From contig CAJJCB010000017.1 in NCBI GenBank assembly GCA_905182565.1, positions 124,001 through 188,000 on the forward strand: a stretch of DNA of 64,000 nucleotides. Direction: 5' to 3'. The notes under the pieces are model-generated. The model had not been told where the DNA came from. It did not search any database and saw only the letters and a list, made by a program, of their open reading frames with translations. Origin of the DNA: Acidimicrobiaceae bacterium (GTDB taxonomy: Bacteria > Actinomycetota > Acidimicrobiia > Acidimicrobiales > Poriferisodalaceae). Shown here one piece after another: positions 47,616 through 55,722 of the stretch; position 1 is the first letter of the stretch, and each line of letters begins with the position of its first letter. The position numbers were made by a program, and so were the translations under genes.

Positions 47616-48244
47616 ACTCTCGGCGGTTATTGATAATTGCGTGTGGCGCCCTCGCCACCGAATTGAAGGCCATTGTCGAGGCGAACCGCTTTCAAGGAAT
47701 AGACATTGAACATTTGCCCTCGAGCCTTCACAACTCGCCCGACCTGATACCGGCTGCGGTCGAACGTAAGCTAGTCGTTGCGGTCAAAAACTATGATCAC
47801 GTGTTAATTGGCTATGCCGACTGCGGTACAGGTGGTCGCTTAGATGAGGTCTGTCGCCGATTCGGTGTTGAGCGTTTGCCTGGAGCGCATTGCTATGAAC
47901 TTTACGCTGGTAAAAGTGTATTTGCCGCGTTAGCTGAAGAGGAGCCTGGGACTTTCTATCTAACTGACTATTTAGCGAAACATTTTCAACGACTAGTAGT
48001 TGAAGGGTTGAAATTACGAGAGCACTCCATGCTCCGACCCTTGATCTTTAATAATTACAAAAGAGTTTTATATTTACCGCAAACTTGTGACGAACTAATT
48101 CGCCAAAAAGCAGTATCGGCAGCCCAATTTTTGCAGTTGCCACTAACGGTGCGGCCAGCGAGTTACGGAGACCTTTCCGTTCGTATCAATCATTTTTCAA
48201 ATTCCCATTTAGAACCATCAGCGAGGAGAGGTGATAGTGACTGA
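47612..48244 (+). CDS. DUF1638-family protein in corrinoid methyltransferase operon
   Basis: 210 aa, TTG start coupled to the corrinoid gene. Seen: IIACGALATELKAIVEAN, IEHLPSSLHNSPDLIPAAVE, VLIGYADCGTGGRLDEVCRRFGVERLPGAHCYELYAG, GTFYLTDYLAKHF. These match the DUF1638 family. The conserved CG, DCGTGG and HCYE cysteines and histidines look like a metal or cluster site. DUF1638 genes recur beside MttB-type methyltransferases, so a role in corrinoid loading, cobalt handling or methyl transfer is likely, but none is proven. Confidence 0.86.
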   Translation: MNSRRLLIIACGALATELKAIVEANRFQGIDIEHLPSSLHNSPDLIPAAVERKLVVAVKNYDHVLIGYADCGTGGRLDEVCRRFGVERLPGAHCYELYAGKSVFAALAEEEPGTFYLTDYLAKHFQRLVVEGLKLREHSMLRPLIFNNYKRVLYLPQTCDELIRQKAVSAAQFLQLPLTVRPASYGDLSVRINHFSNSHLEPSARRGDSD

Positions 48245-48584
48245 ACATATTCGGCGACGAAAACGACACGAACTAGTTGTTATACGATGGCGTGACATTC
48301 CTGCTCAGGTCATTGCGACGACAGGAGAAAACAAAGCCACCATTATCTTGCCAGGTCGGTTCCAAGATGCGATCGACAAAGCCGCTGGCAGAGGCAAGGT
48401 AACAGACGCGAACTCTTATGTTGCGCAATGGGATCGCGATGTCTATCCCTTGCATGATAGTGACCTTGAACAAGTGGCAAAGGCTTTCGCTGAAGGCTTA
48501 GAAGCGGATTTCGGTAACGAAAGGCTAGCTAGGTTAGTGGCTTCATCTGGCTATGAAGATTCAGAATGTTCAGAAGTGAATTAA
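48237..48584 (+). CDS. Small Virulence_fact-type protein in corrinoid operon
   Basis: 115 aa from the GTG at 48237, which has GAGGAG (48223-48228) at a good distance; a GTG at 48231 is too close to it. Seen: HELVVIRWRDIPAQVIA, ATIILPGRFQDAIDKAA and SYVAQWDRDVYPLHDSDLEQVAKAFAEGLEADF, which I match to the Pfam family named Virulence_fact. The name is historical; in these operons it is more likely an accessory of the methyltransferase system. It overlaps the DUF1638 stop by 8 bases. Confidence 0.76.
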   Translation: MTEHIRRRKRHELVVIRWRDIPAQVIATTGENKATIILPGRFQDAIDKAAGRGKVTDANSYVAQWDRDVYPLHDSDLEQVAKAFAEGLEADFGNERLARLVASSGYEDSECSEVN

Positions 48585-48630
48585 GAGGCTTTGACTATGG
48601 GTACCCAAACCAATTTATGGATAGGTGATT

Positions 48631-49539
48631 GTGACTGACACTGTTATTAGCTCAGGAAGCCGAGAGGTTGTGATCGGCGCCGGTCGTCCTTTCGTAATGA
48701 TTGGTGAGCGAATAAATCCGACCGGCAGGAAACTGCTAGCTGAAGAAATGAAGGAAGGCAACTTCTCACGCGTCGCTGCAGATGCACTGGCACAAGTCGC
48801 AGCTGGTGCACACATGTTGGATATAAACGCTGGTATTCCTCTTGCTGATGAACCAGCGCTGCTAGCCGAAGCTATAAAAACTGTGCAATCGGTTACTACA
48901 GTGCCATTATCTATCGATTCGTCAATCATCGAAGCTCTTGAAGCTGGGCTAGCGGTATACCAGGGCAAACCTCTCATTAATTCCGTGACTGGTGAAACTG
49001 ATGTTTTGAACCGCATTCTTCCTCTCGTTGCTAGATCAGGAGCGGCGGTTGTTGCTATCTCGAATGATGAGACAGGAATTAGTGAGGACCCTGACGTTCG
49101 TTTCGAGGTCGCAAAGAAAATAGTTTTAGCTGCTAACGATTTTGGCATTCCGACTGCCGACGTGGTGGTTGACCCTTTAGTAATGCCAATCGGAGCTATG
49201 AGTAGCGCCGGTAGACAGGTCCAAGCACTAGTGCGTCGCCTCAGTGACGAGCTAAAGGTCAACACAACCTGTGGAGCGTCCAACGTCAGCTTCGGACTTC
49301 CTAATCGTCATATCGTAACCGGAACTTTTCTTGCGATCGCTATGGGCGCAGGGCTTACTTCAGCGATTATGAATCCCTTGCATCCCGAAGCTAGATCGGC
49401 AGTGATGGCAGCCGACGTTCTTCTTGGCAACGATGCGAATTGCGCCTCCTGGATAAAGCAATATAGGCCAGCGCAGAGTGATTTACCGAACCGTGGACGC
49501 TCAAGGACAGGGCGCCGTTCTCGCCCAGATAGTCAATAG
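48631..49539 (+). CDS. Methyltetrahydrofolate:corrinoid methyltransferase (pterin-binding MeTr type)
   Basis: 302 aa from the GTG at 48631, chosen because AGGTGA lies 5 bases upstream; GTG at 48625 would add two residues. A pterin-binding TIM barrel: FVMIGERINPTGRKLLAEEM, AHMLDINAGIPLADEP, VPLSIDSS, GKPLINSVTGE, VDPLVMPIG, CGASNVSFGLPNRH and LTSAIMNPL. It should move the methyl group from the corrinoid protein to tetrahydrofolate, or back. The basic C-terminal tail (RGRSRTGRRSRPDSQ) is unusual. Confidence 0.93.
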   Translation: MTDTVISSGSREVVIGAGRPFVMIGERINPTGRKLLAEEMKEGNFSRVAADALAQVAAGAHMLDINAGIPLADEPALLAEAIKTVQSVTTVPLSIDSSIIEALEAGLAVYQGKPLINSVTGETDVLNRILPLVARSGAAVVAISNDETGISEDPDVRFEVAKKIVLAANDFGIPTADVVVDPLVMPIGAMSSAGRQVQALVRRLSDELKVNTTCGASNVSFGLPNRHIVTGTFLAIAMGAGLTSAIMNPLHPEARSAVMAADVLLGNDANCASWIKQYRPAQSDLPNRGRSRTGRRSRPDSQ

Positions 49540-49548
49540 GCGATCATC

Positions 49549-51567
49549 GTGAATAGCCAAGTGATGTTTATACCTTCTGGACTAGCAGGAACATTTGACT
49601 CAAAACATACTGTTTTAGATGCTGCTAGGGAGTTGGGAGTAGACTTAGATAGTGTTTGTGGAGGACGCGGTGTCTGTGGCAAGTGCCAAGTTATCCCATC
49701 TTTTGGTAATTTTCCTAAGTGGGCTATTACTTCAGAAGTTAATTCTCTAAGCGAGGTCAATTCCACTGAAGAACTCTATTCAGGGCGCCGACCGCTAGAA
49801 ACCGGGGGTCGCCTCGGCTGTCAGGCATTTATCCAAGGAGATCTTATCGTCGAAGTGCCACCTGGAAGTCAGCTACACGGGCCGATGGTCCGCAAGGAAG
49901 TTAATATACGGACTGTTGATTTAGACCCCGTAAGTACGGTCAGCGTTGTTGAAATAGAGATTTCCCAGTTTTCAGATCCTCTAGAGAGAAAAGAAGTACT
50001 GAGCGCTGCCCTGTTAGACCAATGGAAAATGAAAACGTCTGGCGTCTCGGATTACGCATTAAAGCAGCTTGGTGATCTTGACAGGTCCGAAACGATTGTT
50101 TCAGTTGTACTTAGACATAACCCCAAAAATTTAGTCGTAATTGCAGTCTGGGCTGGCTTTGAAACAGAGTCATATGGCATAGCCATAGACGTTGGGTCGA
50201 CCACGATTGCCGGCCACCTCTTAGAACTTTCAACTGGTGAAATTTGTGCTTCGCACGGCTTAATGAACCCCCAAATCCGACTCGGTGAAGATCTAATGAG
50301 CAGGGTTAGCTACGCGATGATGAATCCCGACGGCGGTAAGGCACTTACTGAATTAGTAAGAGGAGCAATAAATGACCTCGTCGGAGAACTAGCCAGAATT
50401 GCACAGATTCCACTTAATAAAATCGTAGAATTAATACTGGTTGGCAATCCAGTAATGCACCATTTATTTCTTGGCTTGGATTCAACACCCTTGGGGCAAG
50501 CACCCTTCACCTTGCAGCTGGCTGAATCTGTTCTTGTAGAAGCAACCTCCCTTGACCTGATTTGCGAAGCAGCGTATGTGTACGTCTTGCCATGCATAGC
50601 TGGCCACGTCGGAGCCGATACTGCAGCAGTGATACTTGCTGAGGATCCGATGAACTTTGATGGACCGCTTCTAATTGTCGACGTGGGAACCAATGCGGAA
50701 ATTATCCTGTCTGTCGACGGTAAGCTTTTTGCCGCATCTAGTCCTACCGGCCCAGCATTGGAAGGAGCTCAAATAACTTGTGGTCAACGAGCAAGTAAAG
50801 GTGCTATTGAACGGGTTCGTATAAATAGCGAAACGCTTGAGCCTAAATTTAAAGTCATTGGCAGCGACCTCTGGTCTGATGATCCGCTATTCGATGAGGA
50901 CATAGAGGGATTCGGCATCACTGGAATTTGCGGCTCCGGTATTGTTGAAGTACTCGGGGAAATGTATTTAGCTGGTCTCATAGCTGAAGACGGTTTGTTA
51001 TCTGACGTTCCTAGCGGAATAGGAACAAAAACATCCCGTGTTTTCCAAGAAGGCCGTACTTTTTCGTACATGTTGCATCGTGGTTCAGGGTCTTCACACA
51101 ATAGGGATATCACCGTCAATCAGTCGGACGTTCGCGCTGTTCAACTTGCTAAAGCAGCCCTTCGAGCGGGCGTAGATTTATTAATGGAACGAGCAGAATT
51201 AGCTTCAGTCAAACAAATTAGATTCGCAGGAGGTTTTGGGAGTCACATTGACCCGTTGTACGCGATGATTCTCGGACTTATTCCAGATTGCCCACTACAA
51301 GACGTCGTGTCGTCTGGTAATGCTGCTGGTGCAGGCGCAATTATTGCCCTGGTATCTGGACAGGCTAGAACTCAAATCGAGAAGCAAGTTCTAGAAATCA
51401 ATAAGATAGAAACTGCAATTGAACCCAGATTCCAGGAGCTATTTGTAGCTGCTTTAGCTATTCCTCATCTGGAAGCGAGTACTACGAACCTCGAGTCCAT
51501 AGTCACATTACCCCCAAAATCAAAAACTCAGGTTTCGAAACGCAGTTCAAGGCGATCGCGACAATAA
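49549..51567 (+). CDS. Reductive activator of corrinoid protein (RACo-like, ASKHA ATPase with 2Fe-2S domain)
   Basis: 672 aa. An N-terminal plant-type ferredoxin domain has ligands C37, C43, C46 and C91 (SVCGGRGVCGKC ... LGCQ). A linker and an actin-like ATPase follow (DUF4445): IAIDVGSTTIAGHLLEL, NPQIRLGEDLMSR, LLIVDVGTNAEIIL, ITGICGSGIVEVL, IRFAGGFGSHIDPLYA. Such proteins use ATP and an electron to return inactive Co(II) corrinoid to Co(I). GTG start; the C-terminus is basic and serine-rich. Sits between the two methyltransferase genes it serves. Confidence 0.94.
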   Translation: MNSQVMFIPSGLAGTFDSKHTVLDAARELGVDLDSVCGGRGVCGKCQVIPSFGNFPKWAITSEVNSLSEVNSTEELYSGRRPLETGGRLGCQAFIQGDLIVEVPPGSQLHGPMVRKEVNIRTVDLDPVSTVSVVEIEISQFSDPLERKEVLSAALLDQWKMKTSGVSDYALKQLGDLDRSETIVSVVLRHNPKNLVVIAVWAGFETESYGIAIDVGSTTIAGHLLELSTGEICASHGLMNPQIRLGEDLMSRVSYAMMNPDGGKALTELVRGAINDLVGELARIAQIPLNKIVELILVGNPVMHHLFLGLDSTPLGQAPFTLQLAESVLVEATSLDLICEAAYVYVLPCIAGHVGADTAAVILAEDPMNFDGPLLIVDVGTNAEIILSVDGKLFAASSPTGPALEGAQITCGQRASKGAIERVRINSETLEPKFKVIGSDLWSDDPLFDEDIEGFGITGICGSGIVEVLGEMYLAGLIAEDGLLSDVPSGIGTKTSRVFQEGRTFSYMLHRGSGSSHNRDITVNQSDVRAVQLAKAALRAGVDLLMERAELASVKQIRFAGGFGSHIDPLYAMILGLIPDCPLQDVVSSGNAAGAGAIIALVSGQARTQIEKQVLEINKIETAIEPRFQELFVAALAIPHLEASTTNLESIVTLPPKSKTQVSKRSSRRSRQ

Positions 51568-51596
51568 GACTAACGTGTTTATCGGGAGGCACTTCT

Positions 51597-53132
51597 ATGA
51601 CTGAATCAAAACCACGGCGTTCGGGCGGCCGAGCTGCTCGACAAGAGGCTCGTTCTCAGAGAAACGAAGCCGTTGCGCCTTACCTTGAACGAAGATTGAA
51701 ACCAGTTGAGGTAATCGACGAAGCTGGTTTAGTTCAAATAGAGGAGAACGCAGAAATCATTCTTTCTGAGATCGGGATTGCCTTTCAAGACTTCCCATCA
51801 GCGCTTGATCTTTGGCGAGACGCCGGAGCAGAAATTGACGGCGACATTGTTCGGTTCCCTAAGGGCCTCTGTAGGAAAATTATTACTGATTTTGCGCCAG
51901 CGAGTTATATCCAACAAGCTCGTTCTATAGACAAATCAGTAATGATTGGTGGTAATGCCACCGTTTTTGCTCCGAATTATGGTTCTCCATTTGTGACTGA
52001 TCTCGACTCTGGTCGTCGTTACGCAACTCTTCAAGATTTTCAAAATGTCGTAAAACTAACGTATCAGCTACCACATCTGCATCACAGTGGCGGAACAGTT
52101 GTGGAACCAGTCGATATACCAGTTAACAAAAGGCACTTAGATATGGTTTATACGCATCTGCGTTACAGCGACAAGCCGCTAATGGGATCAGTTACTGCGC
52201 CAATTCGAGCACAAGATTCTGTGGAGCTTTGCCGTATCGCATTTGGGGGGTCCTTAGATGACCGTACCGTTCTTACAAGCCTAATAAACGCATCTTCACC
52301 CTTGAGGTGGGATGCGACAATGCTAGGCGCTGCAACGGTTTATGCTCAGAATAATCAAGCTTGTATTATGTCACCATTCATACTTGCCGGAGCTATGTCA
52401 CCAGTTACCGTGGCCGGCCTGGCTGCTCAGGCCTTGGCGGAAGCTTTATCAGGGATGGCTTACTGTCAGCTAGTCAGAAAAGGGGCTCCTGTCGTCTTCG
52501 GAACGTTTGCATCTTCAATGTCAATGGCAACCGGCGCCCCTACTTTTGGTACGCCAGAAGGAGCAATGGCTACGTATGTAATGGCTGCCCTGGCTCGAAG
52601 ATTGGGGGTCCCATTTCGCTCAGGTGGCCAACTCACTTCATCGAAGACACCAGACGCTCAAGCCGCCTACGAATCGGCTGCGACTCTTCTCCCGACCATG
52701 CAAGCGGGCGTTAATTTTGTTCTTCATGCTGCAGGCTGGCTTGAAGGTGGATTATCTCTAAGCTACGAAAAACTCATAATGGACGCAGACCAGCTGGGCA
52801 TGATGGGGGTCTATGCCAGCGGTGTAGATATGAGTGAGAATGGCCAAGCTATGAGCGCTCTGCGCACGAATCCCCATGGACAGCATTTCCTTGGGAATAG
52901 CCATACCCTACAAAATTTCGAGCACGCTTTTTATCGCTCCACAATTGCCGACAATAACAGTTTTGAACAATGGAGAGATGAGGGCTCCCCTGATGCCGCC
53001 CAGCGAGCCAACTCCATATGGAAACAAATGCTCAAAGACTACGAAGCTCCTAAGATTGATGATGCGATTGATGAAGAAATGCTCGAATACATTGCAGTGC
53101 GCAAGGACTCAGAACCTGATGAAATTGGTTAG
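51597..53132 (+). CDS. MttB-superfamily methyltransferase, non-pyrrolysine (quaternary amine:corrinoid)
   Basis: 511 aa; a GGGAGG ribosome site lies 8 bases before the ATG. Family motifs: LSEIGIAFQDFPSALDLWRDAG, HHSGGTVVEPVDIP, VTAPIRAQDSVEL, FILAGAMSPVTVAGLAAQALAEALSGM, FGTPEGAMATYVMAALARRLG and the late HFLGNSHTLQNFEHAFYRS. The frame has no in-frame TAG, so unlike true trimethylamine enzymes it lacks pyrrolysine; non-Pyl members act on glycine betaine, proline betaine or carnitine. Given the dimethylglycine dehydrogenase nearby, glycine betaine is my preferred substrate (inference). N-terminus is Arg-rich. Confidence 0.95.
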   Translation: MTESKPRRSGGRAARQEARSQRNEAVAPYLERRLKPVEVIDEAGLVQIEENAEIILSEIGIAFQDFPSALDLWRDAGAEIDGDIVRFPKGLCRKIITDFAPASYIQQARSIDKSVMIGGNATVFAPNYGSPFVTDLDSGRRYATLQDFQNVVKLTYQLPHLHHSGGTVVEPVDIPVNKRHLDMVYTHLRYSDKPLMGSVTAPIRAQDSVELCRIAFGGSLDDRTVLTSLINASSPLRWDATMLGAATVYAQNNQACIMSPFILAGAMSPVTVAGLAAQALAEALSGMAYCQLVRKGAPVVFGTFASSMSMATGAPTFGTPEGAMATYVMAALARRLGVPFRSGGQLTSSKTPDAQAAYESAATLLPTMQAGVNFVLHAAGWLEGGLSLSYEKLIMDADQLGMMGVYASGVDMSENGQAMSALRTNPHGQHFLGNSHTLQNFEHAFYRSTIADNNSFEQWRDEGSPDAAQRANSIWKQMLKDYEAPKIDDAIDEEMLEYIAVRKDSEPDEIG

Positions 53133-53175
53133 CAAATGATAAGAACATCTGTATTAAGTAATCGCTGTTCGTATC

Positions 53176-53203
53176 GTCTAGCTGTGAAAGTCTAGCTGTG
53201 AAG
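53176..53203 (+). repeat. 14-bp tandem duplication at the GMC gene start
   Basis: GTCTAGCTGTGAAA is followed directly by GTCTAGCTGTGAAG. Each copy carries a GTG, but because 14 is not a multiple of 3 they are in different frames: the first GTG meets TAG after three codons, the second opens the GMC oxidoreductase gene. Confidence 0.75.
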
Positions 53204-54862
53204 TCCAAAACGTATGACTTTATAATTGTCGGAGGTGGCTCTGCTGGTTGCGTTTTGGCAAACCGTTTGAGTACTGATTCCTCTAACGAGGTCTTACTCA
53301 TTGAAGCCGGCAGACCCGATTATCCCTGGGATTTATTTATACACATGCCAGGTGCTTTTGCTTTCCCGGTTGGATCAAAATTTTATGATTGGCGTTACCA
53401 GTCGGAACCGGAACCATTTCTTGATGGCCGCCGGGTAGCACATGCTCGTGGGAAGGTTCTTGGTGGCAGTTCGAGTATCAACGGTATGATTTTCCAGCGC
53501 GGGAACCCACTCGATATGGAGAAATGGGCTGGTGACCCCGGTATGGGGTCATGGGATTACGCTCATACTTTGCCTTACTTTAAGCGAATGGAGCAATCGG
53601 TAAGTATTGATACCTCTCGGAGAGGAGGCGACGGTGAATTAATTTTAGAAAGAGGCCCAGCGAAAGGCCAGCTGTTCGACGCCTTCTTTGCTGCATGTGG
53701 CGAAGCCTCATTGCCAATGACAGATGATGTAAATGCATTCAAGCAGGAGGGCTTTACAACTTTCGATCGAAATATTCATCGAGGTCGACGTTTAAGCGCT
53801 GCGAGGGCCTACCTGCACCCAGTTATGTCCCGTAGGAATCTAACTGTTGTGACACGAACACAGACTAATCGGATTATCTTTAACAAAAAGCGTGCCGTAG
53901 GGATTGAAGTCCAGCGACGACGGCCATCTGGACAGTTGCGGGCGACTGAACGAATTCTTGGGAACCACGTCCTTGTTAGTGCTGGCGCATTCAACACTCC
54001 GCACTTATTGAACTTAAGTGGGATCGGGGATGCGAGCTCCCTTGCCTCAATTGATTTACCTGTTGTCCATGAATTAACAGGAGTGGGCAGAAACTTACAA
54101 GACCATCTAGAGGTCTACATACAGTACAAATCTTTGTTGCCAATTACCGAACAACGATCGCTTTCGAAGTGGCGTTGGCCTTCAATTGCTATTCAATGGC
54201 TAAATCGCTCAGGCCCAGCTGCTACAAATCATTTCGAGGCTGGCGGATTTGTTAGAAGCAACGAGGAAGTACCGTACCCGAACCTAATGTTCCATTTTCT
54301 CCCTCTAGCTGTGCGATATGATGGACGGAAAGCTCCTGTCGACCATGGCTTTCAGGTTCATGTAGGGCCGATGAATTCAGATAGTCGCGGATCAGTAATT
54401 ACGACCTCTTCATCCCCAGCGGTGAAGCCCAAGATCAGTTTCAACTATCTAAGTACTGATAGAGATCGAAAAGAGTGGCTCGAAGCTATCAAGATAGCTC
54501 GCTCCATTTTTGAGCAGCCAGCTTTTTGTGGCATTAACGGAGGCGAAATTTCTCCAGGACCAGAAGTTATTACCGATGAACAAATTCTAAGATGGGTGCG
54601 CGCTGATGCAGAAACAGCGTTACATCCTTGCGGAACCGCAAAGCTCGGGATCGGGTCCGATTCGGTTGTTGATCCCAATTCGATGCAAGTGCACGGACTC
54701 GAGAGCTGTTCGGTAGTTGACGCGTCGACTCTCCCCCACATCACAAATGGCAATATTTATGCGCCAACTATGATGGTCGCTGAGAAAGCTGCAGATTTAA
54801 TTTTAGGTAACACTCCACTCGAGGCAGAAGAAGCAGAGTTTTATAAACACTCAGAAAACTAG
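53198..54862 (+). CDS. GMC-family FAD alcohol dehydrogenase (choline dehydrogenase-like)
   Basis: 554 aa. FAD-binding [15 protein letters not shown] at the N-terminus, [20 protein letters not shown], the second GMC signature [15 protein letters not shown], and a C-terminal substrate domain with HPCGTAKLG (catalytic His) and [20 protein letters not shown]. Choline dehydrogenase (BetA) is the closest well-known relative by layout and by its setting beside betaine-type genes, but GMC enzymes also oxidise other alcohols. GTG start; ends on a CTAG shared with the convergent gene. Confidence 0.93.
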   Translation: MKSKTYDFIIVGGGSAGCVLANRLSTDSSNEVLLIEAGRPDYPWDLFIHMPGAFAFPVGSKFYDWRYQSEPEPFLDGRRVAHARGKVLGGSSSINGMIFQRGNPLDMEKWAGDPGMGSWDYAHTLPYFKRMEQSVSIDTSRRGGDGELILERGPAKGQLFDAFFAACGEASLPMTDDVNAFKQEGFTTFDRNIHRGRRLSAARAYLHPVMSRRNLTVVTRTQTNRIIFNKKRAVGIEVQRRRPSGQLRATERILGNHVLVSAGAFNTPHLLNLSGIGDASSLASIDLPVVHELTGVGRNLQDHLEVYIQYKSLLPITEQRSLSKWRWPSIAIQWLNRSGPAATNHFEAGGFVRSNEEVPYPNLMFHFLPLAVRYDGRKAPVDHGFQVHVGPMNSDSRGSVITTSSSPAVKPKISFNYLSTDRDRKEWLEAIKIARSIFEQPAFCGINGGEISPGPEVITDEQILRWVRADAETALHPCGTAKLGIGSDSVVDPNSMQVHGLESCSVVDASTLPHITNGNIYAPTMMVAEKAADLILGNTPLEAEEAEFYKHSEN

Positions 54863-55722
54863 TGACTTTTCTTCTCAACCCAGTTGACGTACTCCCAACC
54901 AAAGCGTCCTTTGATGCAGAGGTTTCCATTCGTGACGTCATGGTCAGTCGGAGAGGTTACTTTGACTATCTGATTGTCTTGGGTGTGTAACTCCAAATTA
55001 CACCCTACTCCGCAGTAGGAGCACACCGTAGTTGTTACCGTTTGGTCTTCAGGCCGCCAGTTCGAAGCGTCACGTAAATCAAATTCAGTTTTAAATTGGA
55101 GAGCGTTTGTCGGGCAAACGGCTACACAATTGCCGCAATAAACACAGTCAGATTCAGGAAGCTCAACGTCAAATTCTGTCGAGACTTGGGTGCCGTAGCC
55201 GCGTCCGCTGAAGGCTATAGCGAACGTATTTTGAGCTTGCTCCCCACACGCATCTACGCATTTATAACAAAGTATGCATTTCGAGTAATCGCGAACATAG
55301 AGTTCGTCTTGAATTTTAACTTCTGCGGATATGCGGGTTGGGCTTTCGTAACGATCTATATCAACACCGTAATCATCAAAGAGGTTCGTGATTTCTGGCG
55401 CCTGAGATAAATCGTTAGCGGTAGCCAGGAACTCTAAGATCATTCGACGACTGGCCTTAACGCGAGATGACGCTGTAGAAATATTCATCCCATTTTCGAC
55501 TTTACGAGAACAGGATGGGACTAGCGTTTTAGATCCTTCGACCTCGACGACGCAGAGTCTGCATGCATTCGCTGGCTCAAGGTTTTCAGACCAACAGATA
55601 GTTGGTATATCAACCATCATTTTGCTACTTGCCTCGCGAATCGTCATGTCTTTTTGAACATTCACTTCTTCACCGTTCAAAATAATTAAGATCTCTGCAG
55701 CTTCATTGTGAACATCAGTCAT
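54859..55722 (-). CDS. Formate dehydrogenase Fe-S subunit (split-off N-terminal part of the alpha chain)
   Basis: 287 aa from ATG at 55722, which overlaps the upstream gene end as ATGACTGA; a farther in-frame start at 55803 is unlikely. Domains in order: 2Fe-2S (C43, C54, C57, C71), two 4Fe-4S ferredoxin motifs (C149/152/155/159 and C193/196/199/203), and the molybdopterin-oxidoreductase 4Fe-4S domain (C234, C237, C241, C269). In NAD-linked enzymes these are fused to the molybdenum domain; here they form a separate protein ending at GRFGWEYVN. The His/Cys cluster normally between the first two domains (H-x3-C-x2-C-x5-C) is missing. Confidence 0.9.
   Translation of the reverse strand: MTDVHNEAAEILIILNGEEVNVQKDMTIREASSKMMVDIPTICWSENLEPANACRLCVVEVEGSKTLVPSCSRKVENGMNISTASSRVKASRRMILEFLATANDLSQAPEITNLFDDYGVDIDRYESPTRISAEVKIQDELYVRDYSKCILCYKCVDACGEQAQNTFAIAFSGRGYGTQVSTEFDVELPESDCVYCGNCVAVCPTNALQFKTEFDLRDASNWRPEDQTVTTTVCSYCGVGCNLELHTQDNQIVKVTSPTDHDVTNGNLCIKGRFGWEYVNWVEKKSH

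Noticed and set aside
48237-48584. Virulence factor indicating a pathogen
   Set aside because: The family name is historical. The gene is embedded in a corrinoid methyltransferase operon and nothing else in the window suggests host association.
51597-53132. Pyrrolysine (TAG readthrough) in the MttB-family gene
   Set aside because: The whole frame is open without any TAG, and the family length is complete, so no amber readthrough is needed.
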